Of a stretch of 64,000 nt of DNA, positions 8,579 through 17,272 are shown in pieces. The notes under the pieces were generated by a model. That model saw only the letters and a program-made list of their open reading frames with translations. It did not search any database and was not told the DNA's origin. Each line of letters starts with the position of its first letter. Position 1 is the first letter of the stretch. This DNA comes from Ferrovibrio sp041906005 (GTDB lineage Bacteria; Pseudomonadota; Alphaproteobacteria; Ferrovibrionales; Ferrovibrionaceae), in assembly GCF_041906005.1 (NCBI RefSeq), contig NZ_JAYRJY010000001.1, forward strand, positions 2,108,001 through 2,172,000. The letters run 5' to 3'. Made by a program: the position numbers and the translations under genes.

Positions 8579-9022
8579 ATGTTCACGCCGCTACTGGAAC
8601 TGGATGTCGAGGTCGCCGCGCCGCAGAGCGTGGGGCGGGCGGAAACCGGCGAGCGCCGCTGCGTGCCGATCATCGGCGGGCGTTTCCGCGGCCGGCTGCA
8701 GGGGCGTGTGCTGGCCGGCGGCGCCGACTGGCAGGTGCTGCGGCCCGATGGCCTGGCCGACCTGGATGCGCGCTACATGCTGGAAACGGACGAGGGTGCA
8801 CGTATCGAGGTGTGGAGCCGGGGTCTGCGCATCGGCACGCCCGAGGTGATGGCGCGGCTGGCGGCGGGCGAGAGTGTCGATGCGTCCGCCTATTACATGC
8901 GCACGGCCATGCGCTTTGAAACCGCCGAGCCGTCGCTGCAATGGCTGGTGCATCGGCTGGCCGTAGCCATCGGCGAACGCCGTCCCGATCTGGTACGCTT
9001 GAAGGTATTCGCGCTCGATTGA
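8579..9022 (+). CDS. DUF3237 domain-containing protein
   Basis: Small 147-residue protein of the DUF3237 family, a lipocalin-like beta-barrel of unknown function common in proteobacteria and often near aromatic or lipid catabolic genes. Landmarks are GRFRGRLQGRVLAGGADWQ, the DLDARYMLETDEGARIEV strand pair and a late AYYMRTAMRFET. GGGGAGG sits just before ATG 8579. It is the second gene of a short run after the coiled-coil hypothetical, and convergent with the PAS protein at 9032. Confidence 0.85.
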   Translation: MFTPLLELDVEVAAPQSVGRAETGERRCVPIIGGRFRGRLQGRVLAGGADWQVLRPDGLADLDARYMLETDEGARIEVWSRGLRIGTPEVMARLAAGESVDASAYYMRTAMRFETAEPSLQWLVHRLAVAIGERRPDLVRLKVFALD

Positions 9023-9031
9023 GCGTGCGGC

Positions 9032-10135
9032 CTAATCCCGCGCCGGCTGCAGGATGCCGTGAATGCGGCTCACCTGGCCATCCGTGTCGCGTTCGCTTTC
9101 GCCCAGCGCCAGCAGGGCGCGGTCGGGATGGTCGCGGTCGTTGAGGCGGAAGCGGATCTGGTCGCGCGCGGCGCCGGCGCGCAGCCGCTGGTAATGGCCG
9201 CGCACGATCTCGCGGTCGTCGGGATGCACGCGCTCCAGCCAGGCCGCCAGCGCGGCGGGGCAGGATTGCGGCGCCAGGCCCAGCAGGCGGTAGAATTCAT
9301 CTGACCAGCCGATCTGCTCCGGCTGTGCCTGCCAGCTCCAGCTGCCATGGCCCGACAGGCGCTGGGCGGCGGCGAATTCGCCCAGCATGCTGCGATAGGC
9401 GCGTTCGATCTCGGCGCGATTGCTTTCGGCGACGGCGCGCGCGCGGTCCAGGTCGCTGATCAGTTTGGCATTGCGCAGGCGCAGGGCGATGGCAAACCGC
9501 TCCCGCCGGTTGTTGGTCTGCGCCACGAAGCTTAAGGACAGCATCAGGATGATGCCGAAGAACGACATGTAGATCGCGCTCGCCTCGGCCTCCAGCAGGG
9601 CCCGGGTATAGGGCGGCACCGACATCGTGACCATGAAGGCATAAAAGGCCGGCAGGTGCACCGCACGGGTGCTCATCGCGCTGATCAGAAGTCCGGCCCA
9701 GGCCACACCCAGCACGGCCTGCAACGCGAAATCGCCAGGCGGATAGCAGAACCAGCCCAGCAGGCCCCAGGTGATGCCGGTGATGGCCGAACCGAAGGTG
9801 AAGCGCAGGCCCCAGTCGCCGCTGCCGCCGATCAGCGGAGCGGTATTGGTGTAACGGTCACGCTGGTAATCCAGATAGAAGGTGCCGGCGGCATACAGCA
9901 GCGTCAGTCCGGCGATATGCCACCAGGTCAGGTATTCCTTGTACATGACGAAGGCGCCGAACAGCATCGGGATCGGCAGGTAACGCGTGGCGAAGCTGTT
10001 GTGATACAGCCGCTCGATCAGCAACGCCTCGACCTTCGGGTCGTACCGGTCCAGCAACGACTCATCGTCGTCCATCAGGCGCTGCAGCAGGGCAGGCGAA
10101 ATGCCGGACTGATCGTCCAAGCCAAGATCCCCCAA
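9032..10135 (-). CDS. Membrane-anchored PAS-domain protein without a catalytic output domain
   Basis: The 367-residue protein has about six hydrophobic segments between residues ~50 and ~210. A cytoplasmic coiled coil (RERFAIALRLRNAKLISDLD to about residue 250) and a single C-terminal PAS_3-type fold (GHGSWSWQAQPEQIGWSDEFYRLLG and ERVHPDDREIVRGHY) follow. It ends there with no kinase, GGDEF, EAL or cyclase domain. The arrangement resembles the sensory half of MASE-type signalling proteins. It may signal by protein contact or be the remnant of a longer sensor. It stands alone between the convergent DUF3237 gene and ccrM. Confidence 0.8.
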   Translation of the reverse strand: MGDLGLDDQSGISPALLQRLMDDDESLLDRYDPKVEALLIERLYHNSFATRYLPIPMLFGAFVMYKEYLTWWHIAGLTLLYAAGTFYLDYQRDRYTNTAPLIGGSGDWGLRFTFGSAITGITWGLLGWFCYPPGDFALQAVLGVAWAGLLISAMSTRAVHLPAFYAFMVTMSVPPYTRALLEAEASAIYMSFFGIILMLSLSFVAQTNNRRERFAIALRLRNAKLISDLDRARAVAESNRAEIERAYRSMLGEFAAAQRLSGHGSWSWQAQPEQIGWSDEFYRLLGLAPQSCPAALAAWLERVHPDDREIVRGHYQRLRAGAARDQIRFRLNDRDHPDRALLALGESERDTDGQVSRIHGILQPARD

Positions 10136-10239
10136 TCGTCCGTCTCAGGCGGCGGACGTTAGCATCCGTGCCCGCGCGGAAGCCAGCGCGGATGAACGGC
10201 TGTCGCGGCTTTGCTGTGGAAAACTGGCGAAGGACCAGT

Positions 10240-11472
10240 TCAGACCAGTTCGGCGCGCAGCTTCTGGCGCAGGATATCGATCGGCACCAGCTTGCCCTCA
10301 ACCTGCATGTGCCAGAACACCCAGCCATTGCACGCGGTGGCACCCATCACATGGGCGCCGATCTTGTGGATCGAACCCACGGCGTCGCCGGTGGCCAGGC
10401 TGCCATCGGCACGCACCTTGGCCGAGAAGCGACGCGAAGGATCGACCAGCACCGTGCCCGGCGCCAGCAGGCCGCGTTCCACCACCCAGCCGAACGGCAC
10501 GCGCGGCTCGTCCTTCTTGGATCGAGTCACTTCCACATCGTCGCGCGCGGAAGGCTGCACCGTGCCAATGCGGCGCTCGGCGGCCTTGGCGTAACGCTGT
10601 TCGCGTTCGATGCCGATGTAATGCCGGCCCAGGCGCTTGGCCACCGCGCCGGTGGTGCCCGATCCGAAGAAGGGATCCAGGATCACGTCACCCGGCTTGG
10701 TCGACGCGATGATCACGCGATGCAGCAGGGCCTCCGGCTTCTGCGTCGGATGCGCCTTGGCGCCGTCTTCGCCGCGCAGGCGTTCGTTGCCCGAGCAGAT
10801 CGGGATCAGCCAGTCCGACCGCATCTGCAGGTCGTCGTTCAGCGCCTTCATGGCATCGTAGTTGAAGGTGTAGTTGCGCGCCGCCTGGTCCTTGGCGCAC
10901 CAGATCAGCGTTTCATGGGCATTGGTGAAGCGCTTGCCGCGGAAATTCGGCATCGGGTTGGTCTTGCGCCACACCACGTCGTTCAGCATCCAGAAGCCCA
11001 GATCCTGCAGCTGCGCGCCCAGGCGGAAAATGTTGTGGTAGCTGCCGATCACCCAGATCGTGCCATTCGGCTTCAGCAGGCGGCGTGCCGCCTGCAGCCA
11101 GGCTTTCGAGAAGGCATCGTAATCCGAGAAGGAATCGAACTTGTCCCAATCGTCGTCGACGGCGTCCACCACGCTGTCGTTCGGGCGGCGCAGTTCGCCG
11201 GAAAGCTGCAGGTTGTAAGGCGGATCGGCGAAGATGCAGTCGATGCTGCCTTCCGGCAGGCTGTTCATCTTGGCGATGCATTCGCCGATCAGGATCTTGT
11301 CCAGCGGCAGATCGGGATGCGGCAGGGCCTGGGCGATTTCGGCCTTGGCCGGCTTGGCCACCAGCGGCTTGGCGCGCGTGGCGCGGCGGCCAGCATCGGG
11401 GCTGGACTTGACCAGGCTGAGATGGCCCTTGCGAAGCGCCCTGCGGGCCGGGTCGGTGAGTGTCGGAGCCAT
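10240..11472 (-). CDS. ccrM: Cell-cycle adenine DNA methyltransferase CcrM (GANTC)
   Basis: Solitary N6-adenine methyltransferase modifying GANTC at the end of replication in alphaproteobacteria. The 410 residues comprise a basic ~55-residue leader longer than in Caulobacter, then catalytic motif IV DPPYNL (83-88). The SAM motif DPFFGSGTT and the C-terminal ~100-residue RAMA-like DNA-binding region (VPFGWVVERGLLAPGTVL, then HVMGATACNGWVFWH) typical of CcrM/M.HinfI follow. No restriction enzyme is adjacent. Two GANTC sites lie 39 and 76 bp upstream of the start, suggesting methylation-sensitive autoregulation as in Caulobacter. It follows rnhB in the same direction. Confidence 0.94.
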   Translation of the reverse strand: MAPTLTDPARRALRKGHLSLVKSSPDAGRRATRAKPLVAKPAKAEIAQALPHPDLPLDKILIGECIAKMNSLPEGSIDCIFADPPYNLQLSGELRRPNDSVVDAVDDDWDKFDSFSDYDAFSKAWLQAARRLLKPNGTIWVIGSYHNIFRLGAQLQDLGFWMLNDVVWRKTNPMPNFRGKRFTNAHETLIWCAKDQAARNYTFNYDAMKALNDDLQMRSDWLIPICSGNERLRGEDGAKAHPTQKPEALLHRVIIASTKPGDVILDPFFGSGTTGAVAKRLGRHYIGIEREQRYAKAAERRIGTVQPSARDDVEVTRSKKDEPRVPFGWVVERGLLAPGTVLVDPSRRFSAKVRADGSLATGDAVGSIHKIGAHVMGATACNGWVFWHMQVEGKLVPIDILRQKLRAELV

Positions 11473-11510
11473 CTGCGGATCATCCCCCTATAACGACCCG
11501 CAAGTCATTA

Positions 11511-11552
11511 GATTCTTTAGCTTATTAATTGGTTAATTCTATATCTAGAGTC
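11511..11552 (-). promoter_or_regulatory. Two GANTC methylation sites upstream of ccrM
   Basis: GATTC at 11511-11515 and GAGTC at 11548-11552 flank an AT-rich stretch (11516-11547) in the 52-bp rnhB-ccrM gap and the end of rnhB. In Caulobacter, methylation of GANTC sites in the ccrM leader lowers its promoter activity. The AT-rich stretch also holds two TTAA boxes, but four bases apart rather than the seven of a full CtrA site. Confidence 0.5.
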
Positions 11553-12178
11553 ATCTGCTGCTGCACAGGCGCAAAACCTAGTCGATGATGCGGCGAAATG
11601 CCGGCGCTCTTCAGTCCGGCCTGGTGCGCGGCGGTGCCGTAACCCTTGTTGCGGTCCCAGCCATAGGCCGGGTAACGGCGGTGCAGTTTCTCCATGGCGC
11701 GGTCGCGCACCACCTTGGCGACGATGGAGGCCGCCGCGATGGACAGGCTCAGTGCGTCGCCATCCACGATGGCGGTGGCCGGGCAGGCCAGATGCTTCGG
11801 GCAATGCTTGCCGTCGATCAGCGCATGCGCCGGAATCACGCGCAAGGCCGTCACCGCGCGCTGCATCGCCAGCATGGTGGCGTGAAAGATGTTCAGTTGC
11901 GTGATCTCGGCCACGCTGGCGCCGCCGACGCCGATCACGGCATGTCCAGCCATCGCCTGTTCGCGCAGCGCGGCGAACAGTACTGCGCGCTTTTCCTCGC
12001 TCAGCTTTTTCGAATCGTCGATTCCGGCCAGCAGGTCGCGATCCACGCGCCGGCGGTCAAGGATCACCGCGGCCGCCACCACCGGTCCGGCCAGCGGTCC
12101 GCGGCCTGCCTCGTCCACGCCGCAGACCGGTTTGCCTGCCGTACCGGCCAGTTTGCTTTCCCACGCGAAATCCGGCAT
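11525..12178 (-). CDS. rnhB: Ribonuclease HII
   Basis: Endonuclease that cuts the RNA strand of RNA-DNA hybrids and removes single misincorporated ribonucleotides. The product has 217 residues. The four catalytic acids are present: Asp and Glu in GVDEAGRGPLAGPVVAA, Asp in ALIDGKHCP, and Asp in IVAKVVRDRAM. HHRLGF near the C-terminus is also typical. ATG 12178 (MPDFAWESK) is chosen because the longer frame to 12307 adds an unconserved leader that would overlap the divergent crotonase start. It is followed by ccrM. Confidence 0.94.
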   Translation of the reverse strand: MPDFAWESKLAGTAGKPVCGVDEAGRGPLAGPVVAAAVILDRRRVDRDLLAGIDDSKKLSEEKRAVLFAALREQAMAGHAVIGVGGASVAEITQLNIFHATMLAMQRAVTALRVIPAHALIDGKHCPKHLACPATAIVDGDALSLSIAAASIVAKVVRDRAMEKLHRRYPAYGWDRNKGYGTAAHQAGLKSAGISPHHRLGFAPVQQQMTLDIELTN

Positions 12179-12305
12179 CCGGCTGTCTCGCCCGCCCTGC
12201 TTCTGCCACGAAACCGCATTATATCGCGGGAACGGCCCGGCCGTCTTGCCCGCATCGGCCCCGCTGTGGAAAAGTCGGCCCAGTAGAGGTGGAGGACCAT
12301 AATCC

Positions 12306-13115
12306 ATGAGCGCGGCCCAGCAGTATCAGCATCATCCCGACGGCGAGATTCTCACCCGTCGCGACGGCGTGGTGTTTCTCATTGGCCTGAACCGGCCGGC
12401 CAAGCTGAACGGATTCACGCCCAAGATGCTGCGCGAGTTGGCTGCCGCCTATACCGCCTTCGAGGCCGACCAGGCAGCCCGCGTTGCCGTGCTGTATGCC
12501 GAAGGCCCGCATTTCACCGCCGGCCTCGATCTGCCCAAGGTCGCACCGCTGATGGGCAATAAAAACCTGCTGGTCGAGCCGGGGCAGATCGATCCCTGCA
12601 ACAACCTGCCACCCTTCCGCACCAAGCCGGTGGTGGCGGCCGTGCAGGGCATCACCTTCACCATCGGCATCGAACTGATGCTGGCCGCCGATATCGTGGT
12701 GGCCGCCAGCGATTGCCGCTTCAGCCAGCTCGAGGTCAAGCGCGGCATCATGGCCACCGGTGGCGCCACCATCCGCATGGTCGAACGCGCCGGCTGGGGC
12801 AATGCCATGCGCTATCTGCTTACCGGCGACGAATTCGATGTCGCCACGGCGCTCAGGCTTGGCTTCGTGCAGGAGGTTACCGAGCCCGGCGGCCAATTGA
12901 AGGAGGCCATGCGCATGGCGCATCGCATCGCGGCCCAGGCGCCGCTGGCGGTCAGCGCCACGTTGCGCAACGCGCGGCTGGCGGTGGATGAAGGCCCGGC
13001 TGCCGCCGTGGCCGATTTCCATCCCACCCAGCAGCGCCTGATGGCGAGCGAGGACGTGAAGGAAGGCGTTGCTAGCTTCGTGGAAAAGCGCGCTGCCGTG
13101 TTCGGGGGGCGCTGA
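12306..13115 (+). CDS. Enoyl-CoA hydratase/isomerase family protein (crotonase)
   Basis: Crotonase-fold enzyme of 269 residues acting on a CoA thioester, probably hydrating or isomerising an enoyl-CoA. The oxyanion-hole segment (GPHFTAGLDL and GITFTIGIELMLAADI) is present. Glu residues in GIELML and FSQLEVKRG correspond to the paired catalytic glutamates of mitochondrial hydratase (Glu144/Glu164), so it is probably active. The usual GGG before the first Glu is TIG, which may shift substrate preference. GTGGAGG precedes ATG 12306. It is divergent from rnhB, with the M48 protease 4 bp downstream, likely in one operon. Confidence 0.88.
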   Translation: MSAAQQYQHHPDGEILTRRDGVVFLIGLNRPAKLNGFTPKMLRELAAAYTAFEADQAARVAVLYAEGPHFTAGLDLPKVAPLMGNKNLLVEPGQIDPCNNLPPFRTKPVVAAVQGITFTIGIELMLAADIVVAASDCRFSQLEVKRGIMATGGATIRMVERAGWGNAMRYLLTGDEFDVATALRLGFVQEVTEPGGQLKEAMRMAHRIAAQAPLAVSATLRNARLAVDEGPAAAVADFHPTQQRLMASEDVKEGVASFVEKRAAVFGGR

Positions 13116-13119
13116 GGCG

Positions 13120-14592
13120 ATGCTCCGTCGTTTCCTCATTGCCGTTCTGCTGGCCTGCGGATTGATCCTGCCGGCCGTCGCGCCGGACAGGGCGGCGGCG
13201 CAGATTTTCATGTCGCCCGAGGATGCGAAGAAACTCGGCGCGCAGGAACATCCGAAAATCCTGAAGGAATTCGGCGGCCCTTATGATGATCCGGCCATCG
13301 GCGCCTATGTCGCCGGCATTGCCGGGCGCATCGCCGGCCAGTCGGGCCAGCCCGCCTCCAGCTTTACCTTCACGGTGCTCAACTCGCCGGTGGTGAATGC
13401 CTTCGCTTTGCCGGGCGGCTATGTCTACATCACGCGCGGCACGCTGGCGATCGCCAACAACGAGGCCGAGGCTGCCGGCGTGCTGGGGCACGAGATCGGC
13501 CATGTCATCGCGCATCATTCGGAAAAGCGGTACGACAAGTCGGTCTTCACCAATCTGGGCGTCGCCGGCGCCTCGATCCTCGGCTCGATCTTCCTCGGTT
13601 CCGGTGCCGGCGACCTGATCGGTCAGGTCGGCCAGATCGGCGGCGGCGCCTATCTGGCGGCCTTCAGCCGCGAAAACGAACTGGAAGCCGACACGATCGG
13701 TGTGAAACTGCTGTCCCGCGTCGGCTATGCGCCCGATGCCCAGGCCGCTTTCCTGCAATCCTTGAGCGACTACAGCGACCTGGCGACCAAGATGGCGGGT
13801 CAGGCCGGGCGCGACCGCATGAACGATCTGTTCGCCACCCATCCCGGCGGGCCGCAGCGCGTGCGCGAGGCGATGGCGGCGGCCAATGAATTCCCCGCCA
13901 GCCCGGTCTATCGCCGCGACGAATATCTCGACCGCATCAATGGCATGCTCTATGGCGACGATCCGAAGGAAGGCGTGGTGCGCGGCACCACCTTCATGCA
14001 TCCCGATCTGCGCCTGAGTTTCTCGGTGCCCGATGGTTGGCGCATTTCCAACACCAGCGATGCGGTGATCGCCAGCGGCAGTGGCGGCAAGCTGCAATTC
14101 GACATCGAGGGCGACAAGCGCAAGCTGCAATCCTCACGCAATGCGCTGGATTATCTCACCCGCCTGTGGGTGCCCAACCTGCGCTTGTCCAATGCCGAGG
14201 CGATCACGGTGGGCGGCATGCCGGCGGCCACCGGTTCGGCCCGCGTGCAGATGAAAAGCGGCGGCAGCGCCGATGTGCGCTTCGTCGCCGTCGGCTTTCC
14301 CACCGATGCGATCCTGCGCTTTGTGATCATCGCGCCAGCCGGCGGATTGTCGAAGATCGAGCCGGCGATGATCCGCAGCGTGAACACGCTGAAATACCTG
14401 TCCGAGGCCGAGGCCAAGGCGATCAAGCCGCTGCGCCTGAAGGTGGTGACGGTGCAGCCGGGAGACACGGCCGAGAAATTTGCCGAACAATTGCCCTTTG
14501 GCCGCTTCAAGCTTGAACAGTTCCGCGTGCTCAACGGCCTGCGCGAAGGCGAGACGCTCAAACCGGGCGAACGGGTGAAGTTGGTGGAGTGA
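13120..14592 (+). CDS. Secreted M48 family metalloprotease with C-terminal LysM-like domain
   Basis: Periplasmic zinc protease (490 residues) related to BepA/YfgC, implicated in outer-membrane protein quality control. A signal peptide covers ~residues 1-27. The M48 domain has the zinc motif HEIGH in GVLGHEIGHVIAHHSEK and the third ligand in ENELEADTIGV. After a ~130-residue middle domain, the last ~45 residues (VVTVQPGDTAEKFAEQLP to LKPGERVKLVE) look like a LysM peptidoglycan-binding fold. ATG 13120, with GAGG upstream, begins the signal peptide; an earlier in-frame start at 13069 would fall inside the crotonase gene. Confidence 0.92.
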   Translation: MLRRFLIAVLLACGLILPAVAPDRAAAQIFMSPEDAKKLGAQEHPKILKEFGGPYDDPAIGAYVAGIAGRIAGQSGQPASSFTFTVLNSPVVNAFALPGGYVYITRGTLAIANNEAEAAGVLGHEIGHVIAHHSEKRYDKSVFTNLGVAGASILGSIFLGSGAGDLIGQVGQIGGGAYLAAFSRENELEADTIGVKLLSRVGYAPDAQAAFLQSLSDYSDLATKMAGQAGRDRMNDLFATHPGGPQRVREAMAAANEFPASPVYRRDEYLDRINGMLYGDDPKEGVVRGTTFMHPDLRLSFSVPDGWRISNTSDAVIASGSGGKLQFDIEGDKRKLQSSRNALDYLTRLWVPNLRLSNAEAITVGGMPAATGSARVQMKSGGSADVRFVAVGFPTDAILRFVIIAPAGGLSKIEPAMIRSVNTLKYLSEAEAKAIKPLRLKVVTVQPGDTAEKFAEQLPFGRFKLEQFRVLNGLREGETLKPGERVKLVE

Positions 14593-14658
14593 TGAATGCG
14601 GGATGGATGCCGATGCGCTGACGCGCGCGCCGGGTCCCATTGGCAAGCTATCAGATGC

Positions 14659-15552
14659 TTACGCCTGATTCGGCTGCAGTCCCGGCACATCGCCCAGGTG
14701 ACGGCGCAGGCGTTTCAGCGCCTGGTGTTCCAGTTGCCGCACGCGTTCCTTGGAAATGCCAAGCTTGATGCCCAGCCGCTCCAGCGTCACGTTGCCCTCG
14801 CTGTAGAACCGCGCCTGCACGATCATGCGCTCGCGCTCGGGCAGGGCGGCGACGGCCTCGCCCAGCCAGCGATTGCGCAGCCGCGTGTCGCGCTGGGCGA
14901 TGGTGGTTTCCTCAGGGTTGGGGCGCTCGTCCACCAGCAGCTCCTGCCAGTCGGTTTCGCCATCCTCGCCGATCACGGCATTCAGCGAACGGTCGCCGGC
15001 CGCCAGCCGGCTTTCCATATGCATCACGTCATGCTCACTCACGTTCAGTTGGCGGGCGAGCTGGCGCCGGCCTTCGACGGTCAGTGCATCGCGGCCGCCG
15101 CGCTCGATCTTGGCGCGCAGACGGCGCAGGTTGAAGAACAGCGATTTATGTGCCGCCGTCGTGCCGGTGCGCACGATCGACCAGTTGCGCAGCACGAAAT
15201 CCTGGATCGCGGCGCGGATCCACCAGGCCGCGTAAGTGGCAAAGCGCACGCCGCGTGCGGGCTCGAAGCGCGCGGCGGCCTGCATCAGGCCAAGATTGCC
15301 TTCCTGGATCAGGTCGTTCAGCGGCAGGCCGTAATGGCGGAAGCGCACGGCGGTCGAGATCACCAGCCGCATATGCGGCGCCACCAGTTTGTGCAGGGCG
15401 GTCTGGTTCTGGGTCTCGCGCCAGGCGCCGGCCAGTTCGGCTTCTTCCTCGGGCGAGAGCAGAGGCAGCCGCATGGCGCGGCGCACGAAGGCGCGGTCGC
15501 TGGCCTCGGTGGAAGTGACACTCCGCGCAGAAGCAGTCCGGTCTGGGGTCAT
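14659..15552 (-). CDS. rpoH: RNA polymerase sigma-32 family factor (RpoH-like)
   Basis: Heat-shock-type sigma factor of 297 residues. Region 2 is intact (LVISTAVRFRHYGLPLNDLI, then GNLGLMQAAARFEP and FATYAAWWIRAAIQDF). Directly after it, KSLFFNLRRLRAKI matches the RpoH-box consensus (Q/R)(R/K)LFFNLR that contacts core polymerase and sets RpoH apart from other group 2 factors. Region 4 ends with LERLGIKLGISKERVRQLEHQALKRLR. Alphaproteobacteria often carry more than one RpoH, so this may be the main or an accessory copy. Single-gene unit, convergent with the M48 protease. Confidence 0.9.
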   Translation of the reverse strand: MTPDRTASARSVTSTEASDRAFVRRAMRLPLLSPEEEAELAGAWRETQNQTALHKLVAPHMRLVISTAVRFRHYGLPLNDLIQEGNLGLMQAAARFEPARGVRFATYAAWWIRAAIQDFVLRNWSIVRTGTTAAHKSLFFNLRRLRAKIERGGRDALTVEGRRQLARQLNVSEHDVMHMESRLAAGDRSLNAVIGEDGETDWQELLVDERPNPEETTIAQRDTRLRNRWLGEAVAALPERERMIVQARFYSEGNVTLERLGIKLGISKERVRQLEHQALKRLRRHLGDVPGLQPNQA

Positions 15553-15624
15553 GGCAGCCTCGCTGGTCTGCCAATTCTACGCCCGTTTGCGGCTCGTGGA
15601 TCACCTCACGCTTGCGTGTGCCTG

Positions 15625-16269
15625 TCACGCTCTCGTGAATGCCGGATCCGGTGCTTTCATCCTGGCATGGGGCGGCCGCCAGGGGCCCGCGATATTGCTG
15701 CATAAAAAGCGGGTGACGCGGCCATCGGCGTCGCGCAGCGGTAACATGATACGTTGCCATGATTCCACGGCGATATGCGGCGGCGGAAAGTGGTGGGTGT
15801 AGAGCGACTGACGCCGCAGGCAGGCGGTCCGGTACAGCGCGCGGAAAAACAGCGACACGTAATTGCCGCCGTCGATTTCGGAAATCCGCCGGCCGGTCAT
15901 GTCGCTGCCATAGGTCTCGGCAACCTTGGTGCCGTACAGGCGAAAAACGCCGTCCCAGCCGTCGTCGACCATGTCGATCAGCACGATATGGCCCAGCGCC
16001 GGTTTCATGCCGAATGGCGAGATGCTGTCGGCCGCCGGCAAATCCGCGCCCGCGCGCAGGCTCTGCCAGTAATCGATCAGGAAGGAAATCTGCGGACAGT
16101 CGCAGACCGTGCTGGACGGCGACCATACCAGGGCGTCCAGCCTTGCCCCGTGTTCGGCGAAATAATCGTCGAGCAGATCGCGCCGGTCGGCCAGCAGGGC
16201 TTCGGCAAGGGTTTCCATGACGGCGCGATCATTCATCCTGCAAGGCATAGCAAGATGTGGACGCTTCAT
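15625..16269 (-). CDS. PAS_5-type domain protein
   Basis: Soluble 214-residue protein with the PAS_5-like core found mainly in alphaproteobacteria. Landmarks are the entry helix ISFLIDYWQSLRAGADLPA, then HIVLIDMVDDGWDGVFRLYGTKVAETYG, a DMTGRRISEID loop and the final strands IMLPLRDADGRVTRFLCSN. There is no output domain, so its role is unknown; relatives are presumed small-molecule or redox sensors acting on partners. The start is uncertain: ATGs at 16269, 16248, 16236 and 16218 all lack a strong ribosome site. Two more proteins of this type lie at 25.9-27.3 kb. Confidence 0.82.
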   Translation of the reverse strand: MKRPHLAMPCRMNDRAVMETLAEALLADRRDLLDDYFAEHGARLDALVWSPSSTVCDCPQISFLIDYWQSLRAGADLPAADSISPFGMKPALGHIVLIDMVDDGWDGVFRLYGTKVAETYGSDMTGRRISEIDGGNYVSLFFRALYRTACLRRQSLYTHHFPPPHIAVESWQRIMLPLRDADGRVTRFLCSNIAGPWRPPHARMKAPDPAFTRA

Positions 16270-16318
16270 CCAGCGATGGTTGCGGCGGGTAACAAGAAGC
16301 TAGGCCGGCGAGAAGATG

Positions 16319-17272
16319 TCAGATGGCAAAACTCTCGACGATAGCGCCGTCCAGCGAGAAGCAGGCCACATTGAGCGGCCCGCCGAACCCGGCGCCGCCA
16401 TCCAGGCAGCAGGTGAAGGCGTCCAGATGGGCGCCCTCGCCGCGCGGGTTGCAGCCGCTGATCACGCGACGGAAGCCGGCATAGGGCTGGTTCAGGTTGC
16501 GGAAGGCGGGCGAGCCCCACCACAGATGATCCGACTGTCCGGCCAGCGGCGCGGCCGGGTCGATGCCGGCATGCACGAACAGCAACTCGCCGCCCGCGGT
16601 ATAGGCCGCGCGGCGGAAACAGCCGAACAGGTCGTCATGGCCGGGATGCTGGCGGATCGCGGCGCGCAGCGAATTGGTCCAGCGGCTGATGCCCAGCGCG
16701 CCCTCGCGCAGGATGCCGCGCACCTGGGTCGGGTCCATGCCATAACCGCGCAGCACCGGCTCCAGCCCGTGGCGCAGCATCCAGTCGAACACCTCGCCTG
16801 GGCCGGGCGCGAACTGGATCTGCAGCAGCTTGCGCCACATCTCCTCCTGCGCGCCGCGCAGATAGACGATGTCCTCGGGCTCGGCACCGGGCAGGCAGAG
16901 GAAATCGCGCCGAAAGGCCAGCAGTTCGTCCAGGGTGGTGACGGTGTCCCGGCCTTGGCCGATCATGTTGCCCATGTAGACCAGACGGTCGCCGGGCAGC
17001 AGCCGCGCGGCCAGCTCGTTATGGGCATCGCGCAGGCGGTCGACTTCGGCATGGATGGCAGCCATGGCCCAGACGCGCCGGCTGCTGCGCAAAATGGCAA
17101 AGGCTTCGGACGCGGATGCAGCCGGAGAAGACGCAGCTTGGGATGACGCGGCCTGGTGGGATGACGCAGCAGGCGTTGCGGGGGCGCCGGAGGCGGCGCC
17201 AGGAGAAGCGGGGGCGGGATACAGCGCGGACAAGTCCCTAACGAATCGGCCAATGAAAAGCGGGTCCGGCAA
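16319..17272 (-). CDS. Degenerate PPP-family metallophosphatase (probable pseudoenzyme)
   Basis: Calcineurin-like phosphoesterase fold with the metal site largely lost. Where active bacterial relatives have GDIHGE, this has MAAIHAE; LGDYVDRG is MGNMIGQG; RGNHEEM is RGAQEEM. FVHAGIDP, the late histidine motif, is kept, as are surrounding strands, so the gene looks maintained rather than decaying. About 60 Ala/Ser/Pro-rich residues precede the domain. The frame has no ATG before the domain; TTG 17272 and TTG 17233 are possible starts, the first lying inside the carD terminator. It may act as a substrate- or protein-binding module. It shares its direction with carD upstream. Confidence 0.75.
   Translation of the reverse strand: MPDPLFIGRFVRDLSALYPAPASPGAASGAPATPAASSHQAASSQAASSPAASASEAFAILRSSRRVWAMAAIHAEVDRLRDAHNELAARLLPGDRLVYMGNMIGQGRDTVTTLDELLAFRRDFLCLPGAEPEDIVYLRGAQEEMWRKLLQIQFAPGPGEVFDWMLRHGLEPVLRGYGMDPTQVRGILREGALGISRWTNSLRAAIRQHPGHDDLFGCFRRAAYTAGGELLFVHAGIDPAAPLAGQSDHLWWGSPAFRNLNQPYAGFRRVISGCNPRGEGAHLDAFTCCLDGGAGFGGPLNVACFSLDGAIVESFAI

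Noticed and set aside
11525..11536. Possible CtrA site before ccrM
   Set aside because: The two TTAA boxes are four bases apart, not the seven of the full CtrA consensus; only a half-site could be argued.
15738..15750. A 13-base word GCGGTAACATGAT shared with 41490-41502
   Set aside because: In the PAS gene it encodes the conserved IMLPL strand on the other strand, and the flanks differ, so the match is probably chance.
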